DNA of 64,000 bases from NCBI RefSeq assembly GCF_018829635.1, contig NZ_JAHKKG010000002.1, positions 372,001 to 436,000 of the forward strand, in the 5' to 3' direction. The notes beneath the pieces are model-generated. The model was not told the DNA's origin, ran no database searches, and saw only the letters and a list, made by a program, of their open reading frames with translations. Each line of letters starts with the position of its first letter. Positions within the stretch are counted from its first letter, which is position 1. Shown piece after piece: positions 1-9,358 of the stretch. Made by a program: the position numbers and the translations under genes. Origin of the DNA: Paractinoplanes bogorensis (lineage in GTDB: Bacteria; Actinomycetota; Actinomycetes; Mycobacteriales; Micromonosporaceae).

Positions 1-2723
1 ACGCCACCTTCACGTACGTCGTCACCGACGGCACCGACGACGACACCGCGACCGTGACCGTGACCGTGGCCAACGCCGCGCCCACGGCGGCCGACCAGTC
101 CGTCCACACGGCCACGAACACCGCCGTACGCATCGACGCGCTCCAGGGCGCCACCGACCCGAACGGCGACACCCTGACCGTCAGCGGGTTCACCAACCCA
201 GCCAACGGCAGCCTGGCCCGTAACGCCGACGGCACCCTGACCTACACGCCCGCCACCGCCTACGCCGGCAACGACAGCTTCACCTTCACCGTCGACGACG
301 GTCACGGCGGCACCGACACCAAGACGGTCAGCATCGTCGTCACCAACGGCGTCCCGACCGCCGGGCCCGACTCGGTCACCGTGCCCGCGGGCACCGTCGC
401 CACGATCGACGTGCTGGCCAACGACACCGACCCGAACAACGACCCGCTGACCGTGACCATCGACCAGGCGCCGTCGCACGGCACCGCCACCGTCGGCGCG
501 AACGGCAAGGTCACCTACACGCCGGCCGCCGGCTACGTCGGCAGCGACTCGTTCCACTACACCGTGGACGACGGCAAGGGCGGCACGGCGGGCGCGACCG
601 TAACCATCGGCCTGGTCAACACGGCTCCGGTGGCCCGCGACGACGCGAGCACGACCGACACGGACACCGCCGTGACGATCACGCCGCTGGCCAACGACAC
701 CGACGAGAACGGCGACGCCCTGACCGTCACCGCCATCACCAACCCGGCCAAGGGCACCGCCGTCCTGGCCGCCGACGGCACGATCGCGTACACCCCGAAC
801 GCCGGCTTCTTCGGCACCGACACCTTCACCTACTCGATCCGCGACGCGCACGGGCTCACCGCCACGGCGATCATCACGGTCACCGTCCGCAACGCCGCGC
901 CGATCGCGGTGGACGACCGGTTCGTCGTACGCCCCGGCGTGACCACGAAGCTGGACCTGCTCGCCAACGACCGCGACCCGAACACCGGCCAGGTGCTCAG
1001 CATCGCCACGCTCGGCACGCCGGCCAAGGGCACGGTCACGCTCAACGCCGACGGCACGGTCAGCTACCGTCCGAACCCGCTCACCCAGGGCACCGACACG
1101 TTCGACTACGTGCTGACCGACGACCTCGGCCTGACCGACACCGGCACGGTCACCATCGTGATCGACGCGCTGCCGGTGGCCGGCGCCGACACCGCCACCA
1201 CCCCGGGCGGCCAGCCCGTGGACATCGCGGTGCTGACCAACGACACCGACCCCGAGGGCGGCGTGCTGACGCTGGTCTCGGCCGGCACCCCGGCTCACGG
1301 CACCACCAGCGTCGTCGGCAACAAGGTCCGCTACACGCCGGCCACCGGCTTCAGCGGCACCGACACGTTCACCTACGTGGTGCGCGACGCGGCCGGCAAC
1401 GACGTGACCGGCACGGTGACCGTCACCGTGGCCAACTCGGCCCCGGTCGCCGCCGACGACTCGGCCGCGGTGCTCGCGGGCAAGAGCGTCGACGTGAACG
1501 TGCTGGCCAACGACACCGACCCCAACACCGGCCAGACGCTGACGGTGACCGCGGTCGGCACCCCGGCCCACGGCACGGCCACCATCGTCAACGGCAAGGT
1601 CCGCTACACGGCGGCCGCCGACTACGCCGGCACCGACACCTTCACCTACACGATCAGCGACGGGAACGGCGGCACCGCCCAGGCGACGGTCACCGTGACG
1701 GTCAGCTCGGGCGCGGCGGTCGCCGTGGCCGACGAGCGGACCACGCCGTACCAGCAGCCGATCACCGTGGCCGTGCTCGGCAACGACCTGGACCCCGACG
1801 GCACCCTGACCCTGAGCAGCGTGACCACGCCCGACCACGGCACCGCGGTGATCGAGGGCAACAAGGTCAAGTTCACGCCGCCGGCCGGCTTCACCGGTGT
1901 CGCCACGTTCAGCTACACCGCTGTGGACGGCGACGGCAACCACACCACCGCGACCGTCACCATCACCGTGGGCGCCCCGCCCGTGGTGCCGGACAAGTCG
2001 CTGACCGCCAAGCCGGGTGTCGGCGTGAAGATCACGCTGCCGACGGTCGACCAGCACGGCGTGCCGGTGACGGTGAAGTCGATCGGTCAGCCCAAGCACG
2101 GCACGGCCAAGCTGAACGCCGACGGCACGGTCACCTACGTGGCGGCCAAGGGCTTCAGCGGCACCGACAGCTTCACCTACCAGGCGGTCGACGAGGCCGG
2201 CAACGTGGCCGAGGGCACCATCACGATCAAGGTGGCCGGCGTGAACACCAAGCCGGTCGCGGTCAACGACAACGTCTCGGTCGACGCCGGCGACTCGGTG
2301 GTCATCACGCCGCTGAAGAACGACAAGGACGCCAACGGTGACAAGCTGACCGTGGTCAAGATCGGCAAGCCGAAGCACGGCACGGCGATCCTCAACCCGG
2401 ACGGCACGGTCACCTACGCGCCCAACCAGAGCTACGCCGGCGGGGTGGACTCGTTCACCTACACGGTCAGCGACGGTCACGGCGGCACCGCCACCGCGAT
2501 CATCACGGTCACCGTGAAGGCGGCGGCGACCGACGTCGGGGCGGGCAACGGCAAGCTGGCCAAGACCGGCGCCGACATCATCTCGGTCGTGGTCGCGGGC
2601 GGCATCGCCGTCCTGATCGGCGGGTTCCTGCTGATGGCGGGCGGCGACCGGGTCCGGCTGGCCGGCGCGGCCCTGGGCCTGCACGGTCCGGGCCGGCACC
2701 GCCCGGGACGCCACCGCGGCTGA
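1..2723 (+). CDS. Ig-like repeat surface protein with C-terminal sorting signal (5' partial)
   Basis: The reading frame is open from base 3 to the stop at 2721-2723, so the true start lies upstream. The visible 906 residues hold about nine tandem repeats of 90-100 residues. Each repeat has the pattern 'P.A..D......NDTDPNG..LTV' then 'HGTA' then 'YTP..G..GTDSFTYTV.DG.GGT', typical of bacterial Ig/cadherin-like (Big_9/VCBS-type) domains. Repeat 8 (about residue 660) has lost the 'NDTDP' core. The chain ends with LAKTG, a hydrophobic segment and an Arg-rich tail. LAxTG is the motif recognised by class E sortases of actinomycetes, so covalent wall anchoring is inferred. The function is probably adhesion or surface architecture. 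It faces groEL tail to tail across a shared terminator. No sortase gene lies nearby. Confidence 0.9.
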   Translation, partial: ATFTYVVTDGTDDDTATVTVTVANAAPTAADQSVHTATNTAVRIDALQGATDPNGDTLTVSGFTNPANGSLARNADGTLTYTPATAYAGNDSFTFTVDDGHGGTDTKTVSIVVTNGVPTAGPDSVTVPAGTVATIDVLANDTDPNNDPLTVTIDQAPSHGTATVGANGKVTYTPAAGYVGSDSFHYTVDDGKGGTAGATVTIGLVNTAPVARDDASTTDTDTAVTITPLANDTDENGDALTVTAITNPAKGTAVLAADGTIAYTPNAGFFGTDTFTYSIRDAHGLTATAIITVTVRNAAPIAVDDRFVVRPGVTTKLDLLANDRDPNTGQVLSIATLGTPAKGTVTLNADGTVSYRPNPLTQGTDTFDYVLTDDLGLTDTGTVTIVIDALPVAGADTATTPGGQPVDIAVLTNDTDPEGGVLTLVSAGTPAHGTTSVVGNKVRYTPATGFSGTDTFTYVVRDAAGNDVTGTVTVTVANSAPVAADDSAAVLAGKSVDVNVLANDTDPNTGQTLTVTAVGTPAHGTATIVNGKVRYTAAADYAGTDTFTYTISDGNGGTAQATVTVTVSSGAAVAVADERTTPYQQPITVAVLGNDLDPDGTLTLSSVTTPDHGTAVIEGNKVKFTPPAGFTGVATFSYTAVDGDGNHTTATVTITVGAPPVVPDKSLTAKPGVGVKITLPTVDQHGVPVTVKSIGQPKHGTAKLNADGTVTYVAAKGFSGTDSFTYQAVDEAGNVAEGTITIKVAGVNTKPVAVNDNVSVDAGDSVVITPLKNDKDANGDKLTVVKIGKPKHGTAILNPDGTVTYAPNQSYAGGVDSFTYTVSDGHGGTATAIITVTVKAAATDVGAGNGKLAKTGADIISVVVAGGIAVLIGGFLLMAGGDRVRLAGAALGLHGPGRHRPGRHRG

Positions 2724-2740
2724 CCCCGACATGAGGGCAT

Positions 2741-2777
2741 GAAGAAGGGCGGGTCGCCAGGCGACCCGCCCTTCTTC
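2741..2777. terminator. Bidirectional terminator between Ig-repeat gene and groEL
   Basis: Perfect 18-bp inverted repeat, GAAGAAGGGCGGGTCGCC at 2741-2758 and its complement at 2760-2777. The arms end in TTCTTC, giving a U-rich tail on both strands. It lies between the two convergent stops at 2723 and 2797 and can serve both transcripts. Confidence 0.9.
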
Positions 2778-2796
2778 TGTGTAGCTGGGACTGGAC

Positions 2797-4497
<1,701 letters not shown>

Positions 4498-4611
4498 TCA
4501 CCACCTGGCGTCGTGACGTCCTCAGGCCGAGCCGGATAGCCCGCGACGACCGGTCCCGTGCCCCGGCGCCGATGGCGGCACCGCGACCGAGACCCCACCG
4601 TCCCGACCTGC

Positions 4612-4638
4612 TTGGCACTCAGCAGTCGCGAGTGCCAA
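4612..4638 (-). promoter_or_regulatory. CIRCE operator 1 (HrcA site), promoter-proximal
   Basis: TTGGCACTC-N9-GAGTGCCAA, a perfect 9-bp inverted repeat with the canonical 9-base spacer, differing from the CIRCE consensus TTAGCACTC-N9-GAGTGCTAA at one symmetric position. It is the HrcA repressor site for groEL2. Confidence 0.95.
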
Positions 4639-4643
4639 TGACT

Positions 4644-4672
4644 TGTTTAGCACTCTGGGGGTGCGAGTGCAA
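4644..4672 (-). promoter_or_regulatory. groEL2 promoter (-35 TTGCAC, -10 TAAACA)
   Basis: Read on the minus strand, TTGCAC (4672-4667) and TAAACA (4649-4644) are separated by exactly 17 bases. The -35 box falls in the distal CIRCE and the -10 box at the edge of the same element. The proximal CIRCE sits over the expected transcription start. This leaves a leader of roughly 200 bases before the groEL start. Inferred from sequence only. Confidence 0.6.
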
Positions 4673-4673
4673 G
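4647..4673 (-). promoter_or_regulatory. CIRCE operator 2, promoter-overlapping
   Basis: TTAGCACTC-N9-GAGTGCAAG on the plus strand. The left arm is the exact consensus and the right arm is degenerate at its last bases. It begins 8 bases after the first CIRCE, a 35-base centre-to-centre spacing. It ends 11 bases from the stop of the upstream membrane-protein gene. Confidence 0.9.
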
Positions 4674-4684
4674 AAAACCTGGTT

Positions 4685-5608
4685 TCACTCCTCGGGGGCG
4701 TTCAGCTCGGCGAACAGCGAGCGGCTGGTCACCGGCTCGGCCGCCCGGCGGGCCTGGGCGTAGGTCACCAACGCGGCGATCGCCCACAGCTGAACCAGCA
4801 CGACTCCGGCCGCCGTGGCGGCGAACCCGCCGAGGTATGCGTCGGCGACCCGCGGGACCACCGTGACGGCGGCCGCGGCGACGATCAGCCCGGCCGGCCG
4901 CGACTGGGCCAGCAGGTGGGTGGCGCGCCGGGGGCCACGCCCACGCTCGATCAGCGCCACGCAGCCGAGCAGGCCGGTGAAGGTGAGCACGGCGGTCGAG
5001 ACGATCGAGAACAGGACCGTGATCGGGCCGGCCCGTTCCTCGGTCGCCAGCAGCGACATGCCCCCGGTGACCAGGCCGAACGCGGCGAACCACAACCACA
5101 GCGCGCGCAGCCGCTCGGCCACCAGCCGCCAGACCCGCCGCGGCCGCGGCCGGACGCCCTCGGCGGCCCACGGGATCAGGACGCCCACGGCACCGGCCAG
5201 GCACAGCACCGGCGGCAGCGCGGACACCGCGAGATAGGCCAGCCACATGGCCGGGAGCAGCAGCAGACCGAAGCCGCCGACGAGGTCGGCCAGCGCGGGC
5301 GCGGCCACGATAGTGTCGTCGACCCGGCCCACGAAGAAGTGCATGGGCAGCGCGGCCAGCACCATCACCGGCAGCAGGGCGACCCCGTGCCGCGAGCTGA
5401 GCCGCCCGAACCGCCGGGCCCAGACCGCATGCCCGGGACCGGCCACCAGCGGGTCGTCGATCGGCGGCGGAGCTGGGAAGACATGGTGGCGGCTGAGGTC
5501 GGCGGTGCGCCCGTCGGGGTCGACCGGGTCGGCGGCGGCCACCACCGGTTCCTCGACCATGAAGAGGGGTGCCTCGCCGGGGTCCACCGGGACACCTTGC
5601 CCCAGCAC
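4685..5608 (-). CDS. Multi-pass membrane protein of unknown function
   Basis: A 307-residue protein. The first ~75 residues are polar and rich in Pro and Asp. They are followed by about six hydrophobic segments, around residues 80-95, 105-125, 128-148, 170-190, 200-220 and 245-290. I recognise no catalytic motif or named family. The GTG at 5608 is used as the start; an internal ATG (MVEEP, residue 17) is an alternative. It is transcribed in the same direction as groEL but separated from it by the CIRCE promoter region, so it is probably not part of the heat-shock transcript. The gene to its right, at 5685, is divergent. Confidence 0.75.
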   Translation of the reverse strand: MLGQGVPVDPGEAPLFMVEEPVVAAADPVDPDGRTADLSRHHVFPAPPPIDDPLVAGPGHAVWARRFGRLSSRHGVALLPVMVLAALPMHFFVGRVDDTIVAAPALADLVGGFGLLLLPAMWLAYLAVSALPPVLCLAGAVGVLIPWAAEGVRPRPRRVWRLVAERLRALWLWFAAFGLVTGGMSLLATEERAGPITVLFSIVSTAVLTFTGLLGCVALIERGRGPRRATHLLAQSRPAGLIVAAAAVTVVPRVADAYLGGFAATAAGVVLVQLWAIAALVTYAQARRAAEPVTSRSLFAELNAPEE

Positions 5609-5684
5609 CGGGCTCGCCCGCCACCCCGTCCGATTCCCGGCAACCGGCTTGCCGCGGGGGCCCGCCCAAGGTAATCAGGACGGC

Positions 5685-6194
5685 ATGGCGAGCTGGAACG
5701 TACGCAGAGTGACATCGCAGGACGCGGCCCGAATGCGCGCCCTGCGGCTCGAGATGCTCGCCGACAGTCCGCTCGCGTTTCTCGAGACCCTGGCCCAGGC
5801 CGCCCAGCGCTCCCACGAGTCGTATCGGCAGCGCATCGCCCAGGCGTCCACGGGTGACAGCGTGGCCCAGTTCGTGGCCGCCCCGGCCGACGACGGGCGG
5901 CTGATCGGGCACGCGGGCGGCACGGTCGCTCCCGACTTCCCGGGCGAGACGGTGATCTTCGCGGTCTACGTGACCCCGGCCTACCGCGGCGGCAAGGTGG
6001 TGGCCGACCTGATCGAGGCGGTGACCGACTGGTCGCGGGCCGCCGGACGCGACCGCACGCTGCTCGAAGTCGTCGTCGGCAACGATCGGGCCCTGCGGGC
6101 GTACGAGAAACTCGGCTTCTCTGACACCGGCGAGCGCGTGCCCCATCCGGTGATCCCGACGCTGACCGAGTTGCGCATGCGGCGGACCGCCTGA
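5685..6194 (+). CDS. GNAT-family N-acetyltransferase
   Basis: A 169-residue single-domain acetyltransferase. The acetyl-CoA-binding region is visible as '[20 protein letters not shown]' (R/Q-x-x-G-x-A-like loop), and the closing motif '[13 protein letters not shown]' is characteristic of GNATs. The start MASWNVRR at 5685 has a CAGGA ribosome site; the open frame upstream is non-coding in character. The substrate cannot be predicted. The stop overlaps the next gene's start (TGATG), implying co-translation with the HExxH-like protein that follows. Confidence 0.88.
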   Translation: MASWNVRRVTSQDAARMRALRLEMLADSPLAFLETLAQAAQRSHESYRQRIAQASTGDSVAQFVAAPADDGRLIGHAGGTVAPDFPGETVIFAVYVTPAYRGGKVVADLIEAVTDWSRAAGRDRTLLEVVVGNDRALRAYEKLGFSDTGERVPHPVIPTLTELRMRRTA

Positions 6195-6685
6195 TGGCCG
6201 CCCGGCACGTGACCCGGGGCGTGCTCACCGCGCTCAACGGCACCACCGGGGCCGGGCTGCTGGTCGCCCTGGCCACCCGGGCCAAGATCCGGCGGGGCCG
6301 GCACGGCGTGCTGATCGCCGAGGGCTACCGCCTGCCGATGCCGCCCGCGTCCTGCTTCACGGTCGGGTCGGTGATCCTGACCCGGCGCAGCGCCGACTGG
6401 CTGCTGGCCGACGAGCGCCGCGAGCTGTTCGAGCACGAGCATCACCACGCCAAGCAGTACGCGGTGCTCGGACCGCTGTTCTGGCCGGCCTACTGGGTCG
6501 CCTGCGGCTATTCCTACGCGACGACCGGCTCGTGGGGCGCCCGTAACTTCTTCGAGCGCAACGCCGGACTGAAGGCCGGTGGCTACCCGACCGACCTCCC
6601 GCTGCGCCCCTGGGTGCGGCGGCTCACAGGTCCTTCTGCCACCCGGTCCAGACGTCGGCCGCCCGGAAGCCCATCGCCCGATTGA
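6194..6685 (+). CDS. Small protein with HEHHHxxQ motif, possible metalloprotease-like membrane protein
   Basis: A 163-residue protein coupled to the preceding GNAT gene by a TGATG overlap. Residues ~78-100 read [20 protein letters not shown], followed by a hydrophobic stretch '[20 protein letters not shown]'. HExxH followed by Q and a Gly-Pro hydrophobic helix resembles zinc-metalloprotease-like membrane proteins, but no third ligand is obvious, so activity is speculative. The Arg/Pro-rich last ~18 residues overlap the 3' end of the convergent acetyltransferase gene by 62 bases and may not be conserved. Confidence 0.7.
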   Translation: MAARHVTRGVLTALNGTTGAGLLVALATRAKIRRGRHGVLIAEGYRLPMPPASCFTVGSVILTRRSADWLLADERRELFEHEHHHAKQYAVLGPLFWPAYWVACGYSYATTGSWGARNFFERNAGLKAGGYPTDLPLRPWVRRLTGPSATRSRRRPPGSPSPD

Positions 6686-7601
6686 CCTTGAGCATGTAGG
6701 TGTTGGCGGCCGCGTTGAAGGTGTCGATCGCCTCCAGGGCCGGCTTCTCCGCCCGGATGTGGGCCAGGTTCTCCAGCTTGACCAGCAGCCCGAGCCGGTG
6801 GCCGCGGTGCTCCGGGTCGACGATCGTGGTGCTCTGCCAGGCGTGCACCGGTTGGTCGACCTCGGCCACGAGCCACGTCCAGGCGACCACCCGGCCGTTC
6901 ATCAGCGCGCCGGTCTGATAGCTGCGGCGGCCGCGCGCCTCCCGCGCCCGATGGTCCTGGCGGAGGCGGTCGGCGTCCACCTTCTCCGGCTCGAGGGCAA
7001 GGTCTCCGATCGGTGCGTCGGCGTTCAACCGGCCCTCCAGGTACGCCACGTCGTCGATCAGCTCGTCCGGCGGCACCCCCGTCCAGCGCCGCAGGGTGTA
7101 GCCCTCGGCGTGTTTCTCGGCCTCGGCCCGCAGCTCGGCCAGCCGTTTCTCGTCCAGCGCGGTCACGTCGAGCCGGCTGCGCAGATCGGTCAGGCCGACC
7201 TTGGCCCCGACCGCCTCGGCGAACGCGGCGCCATCGGGATGCCGGTCGACGGTCTCGCCCATCAGGTGCGTGCGGTGGTGTGCCCCGGCCCGCTCGACCG
7301 CGAGCTCCATCAGGGCCCGTCCGACGCCGTGGCGCCGGCGGTCGGGCCGGACCATCAGGTCGATGCCCACATTGTCCAGGTTGTCGAGTTGCGGGAAGCC
7401 CAGCTCGAGATAGCCGACCGGCTCGTCGTCGAGATAACCGAGATAGCGCTCGATCAGCGTGCCCGGAGGCGGATTGTCGAAGGCCGCGAGGAAATTCTTC
7501 CGGATCGAGAAGGGAATGTCCGGATGGTCGTGATGCGCCGTCACGCTGGCGATGTCGTAGACGATCTCGTGGGACGTCAACGGCCCCGTAGATACACGCA
7601 T
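6624..7601 (-). CDS. Tandem GNAT-domain acetyltransferase
   Basis: About 325 residues with two GNAT folds. The N-terminal domain has '[20 protein letters not shown]' (residues ~85-105), a canonical R-x-x-G-x-G/A acetyl-CoA loop. The C-terminal domain has '[20 protein letters not shown]' and ends '[19 protein letters not shown]'. This two-domain arrangement is known from mycothiol-synthase-like and Eis-like actinobacterial enzymes; the substrate here is unknown. The ATG at 7601 is preferred; a GTG three codons upstream is also possible. The start codon lies inside an inverted repeat, and the 3' end overlaps the convergent gene. Confidence 0.87.
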   Translation of the reverse strand: MRVSTGPLTSHEIVYDIASVTAHHDHPDIPFSIRKNFLAAFDNPPPGTLIERYLGYLDDEPVGYLELGFPQLDNLDNVGIDLMVRPDRRRHGVGRALMELAVERAGAHHRTHLMGETVDRHPDGAAFAEAVGAKVGLTDLRSRLDVTALDEKRLAELRAEAEKHAEGYTLRRWTGVPPDELIDDVAYLEGRLNADAPIGDLALEPEKVDADRLRQDHRAREARGRRSYQTGALMNGRVVAWTWLVAEVDQPVHAWQSTTIVDPEHRGHRLGLLVKLENLAHIRAEKPALEAIDTFNAAANTYMLKVNRAMGFRAADVWTGWQKDL

Positions 7602-7630
7602 GGCCGTCACCCTGACGGGCGACGGCCATG
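7599..7630 (-). promoter_or_regulatory. Inverted repeat covering the acetyltransferase start codon
   Basis: CATGGCCGTC (7599-7608) is repeated inverted as GACGGCCATG (7621-7630). A further CCC/GGG pair after one mismatch leaves a 4-base loop. The left arm contains the ATG of the tandem GNAT gene, so an mRNA hairpin here would mask the start; alternatively it is an operator. Function is inferred. Confidence 0.45.
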
Positions 7631-7856
7631 AACGCGAGCGAATTACCGCCCGGAAGTTGGTCGGGAGGACGAACGCACAGCGCCTCCGGCACTGGGTCGT
7701 TGGGTCCCTCGAGAGATTGTCGCCAAGCTCGAAGGTGAGGGGCCACGTACGGCGTCGCGCCCTCCCGCAGAGAGCATCCTGCCGATCCGGAGATCGGTGC
7801 GCAAGTCCTCAGGCGATGGAATTCTCACTTGACGCCAGACCGGCGATTACTCACCG

Positions 7857-9140
7857 TCATCCCAGCAGGCCGGCCTCGCGGGCGCCCTTCAACGACGGCT
7901 TGATCGTGTGGGTCGGCCCGACCAGCTCCGAGATGGCGTCCAGCGTCTTGAGACCCTCGCCGGTGTTGTAGACGACCGTCTCCTTCTCGGGGTCGAGCTT
8001 GCCGCTCTCGACCAGCTTCTTGAGCACCGCGACGGTGGTGCCGCCCGCGGTCTCGGCGAAGACGCCGGTGGTCTCGGCGAGCAGCCGGATGCCGGCCCGG
8101 ATCTCGTCGTCGTCGGCGTAGTCCATCCAGCCGCCGGTACGGCGTACGGCCTCGATCGCGTACGCCCCCGCGGCCGGGTCGCCGATGTTGAGCGACTTCG
8201 CGATGCCGGTCGGCTTGACCGGGGTGATCTCGTCGGTGCCGCCGTGCAGTGCCGTGGCGATCGGGTTGCACCCGGCCGACTGCGCGCCGAACACCGTCCA
8301 GCCGCCCTCGGGCGCCTCGACCAGGCCGATCTCGACCAGCTCGGCGAACGCCTTGTCCACCTTGGTCAGCAGCTCGCCCGAGGCCATCGGGATGACCACC
8401 TGGGCCGGGATGCGCCAGCCGAGCTGCTCGGCCACCTCGTAGCCGAGCGTCTTGGAGCCCTCGGCGTAGAACGGGCGCACGTTGACGTTGACGAACGCGG
8501 TGTCTTCGAACTCGTCGGTCTCGACCAGTTCGCCGCAGAGCCGGTTCACGTCGTCGTACGAGCCTTCGATGGCCACCAGCTCGCCGCCGTAGACCGCCGT
8601 CGTGACGACCTTGCCCTGCTCGAGGTCGTACGGGATGAAGACGATGCTGGGCGCGCCGGCCCGGGCCGCGTGGGCGGCCACCGAGTTGGCCAGGTTGCCG
8701 GTCGAGGCGCAGGCGAAGCGGGTGAAGCCGAGGCCGCGGGCCGCCGTGAGGGCGACCGAGACGACCCGGTCCTTGAACGAGTGGGTCGGGTTGGCCGAGT
8801 CGTCCTTGACCCACAGCGGGGCCCGCAGGCCGATCGCCGCGGCCAGGGCGGGCGCGCTGACCAGCGGGGTCAGGCCGGGGTCGAGGGTGACCCGGGTGGC
8901 CGGGTCTTGGCCGGCGGGCAGCAGACCGGCGTAGCGCCAGATGTTCTGCGGACCGGCTTCGATCTGCTCACGGGTGACCCGCGCGAGGAGCTCCTGGTCG
9001 TAGGCCACCTCGAGCGGGCCGAAACACTCGTAACACGCGTGCTGGGCGACCAGCGGGTATTCGGCACCGCAGGCGCGGCAGACCAGACCCTTGGCGGGCG
9101 AAACGGAGGTAGCAGTGGGTGCATTGACGGTAGACGTCAT
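7857..9140 (-). CDS. Threonine synthase homologue under SAM riboswitch; candidate MetM-type homocysteine synthase
   Basis: A 427-residue fold-type II PLP enzyme. An N-terminal zinc ribbon (CRAC...CYEC, residues ~21-40) is followed by the PLP-lysine motif NPTHSFKDRV and the phosphate-binding 'STGNLANS'. Canonical threonine synthases read PTGSFKDRG, so G-to-H and G-to-V changes at the active-site lysine are notable. The start MTSTVNAP at 9140 is fixed by the riboswitch architecture; an ATG at 9158 would lie inside its P1 helix. All threonine synthases act on O-phosphohomoserine. In Streptomyces a homologue, MetM, uses it with a sulfur-carrier protein to make homocysteine. SAM control and nearness to groEL2 favour that role here. 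No small carrier gene is adjacent. Confidence 0.9.
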   Translation of the reverse strand: MTSTVNAPTATSVSPAKGLVCRACGAEYPLVAQHACYECFGPLEVAYDQELLARVTREQIEAGPQNIWRYAGLLPAGQDPATRVTLDPGLTPLVSAPALAAAIGLRAPLWVKDDSANPTHSFKDRVVSVALTAARGLGFTRFACASTGNLANSVAAHAARAGAPSIVFIPYDLEQGKVVTTAVYGGELVAIEGSYDDVNRLCGELVETDEFEDTAFVNVNVRPFYAEGSKTLGYEVAEQLGWRIPAQVVIPMASGELLTKVDKAFAELVEIGLVEAPEGGWTVFGAQSAGCNPIATALHGGTDEITPVKPTGIAKSLNIGDPAAGAYAIEAVRRTGGWMDYADDDEIRAGIRLLAETTGVFAETAGGTTVAVLKKLVESGKLDPEKETVVYNTGEGLKTLDAISELVGPTHTIKPSLKGAREAGLLG

Positions 9141-9153
9141 CGAGGCCTTCCCT

Positions 9154-9277
9154 CTCATCTTTCCCCGGGATCGGGGACGGAATTAGCACCTGCCGCGCGC
9201 AAAGGCCTCGTCATCGAGACATGCGTGGTGGTTGCCGGGGCTTCATCGGGCCGTGTCCCTCTGCCCCTCTGGATGAG
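9154..9277 (-). ncRNA. SAM-I (S-box) riboswitch, translational OFF type
   Basis: Minus-strand RNA shows every conserved block of the SAM-I aptamer. These are AGAGGGGCAGAGGGAC, then GGCCCGAUGAAGCC, then CCGGCAACC, an irregular P3 (CGCA...UGCG), AGGUGCUAAUUCC, a P4 hairpin (UCCCC...GGGGA) and GAAAGAUGAG. P1 pairs CCUCAUC (plus-strand 9272-9278) with GAUGAG (9154-9159). The 3' strand of P1 runs directly into GAGAGGGAAGG, the ribosome site 9 bases before the start at 9140. SAM binding should therefore stabilise P1 and hide the ribosome site. No U-tract terminator follows, which supports translational control. Confidence 0.96.
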
Positions 9278-9358
9278 GTATTCAGTTGTGTTTCCAACAC
9301 CTTACGACGGGATCGCTTGATCAGGCGCGTGAGATCCCGAGGTGTGAGCCACACCAAG

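Noticed and set aside
54..2520. Repetitive DNA that might be a CRISPR or minisatellite
   Set aside because: Periodicity is ~270-300 bp, imperfect, and follows protein repeats in frame; no short identical repeats with spacers.
7782..7797. Terminator after the threonine-synthase homologue
   Set aside because: CCGATC-CGGA-GATCGG is only a 6-bp stem without a U-tract; too weak to call.
7602..7856. Downstream partner gene (MetO/ThiS-like) after the threonine-synthase homologue
   Set aside because: Minus-strand frames give only an 11-residue ORF overlapping the stop and a Ser/Arg-rich frame; none resembles a ubiquitin-like carrier ending in GG.
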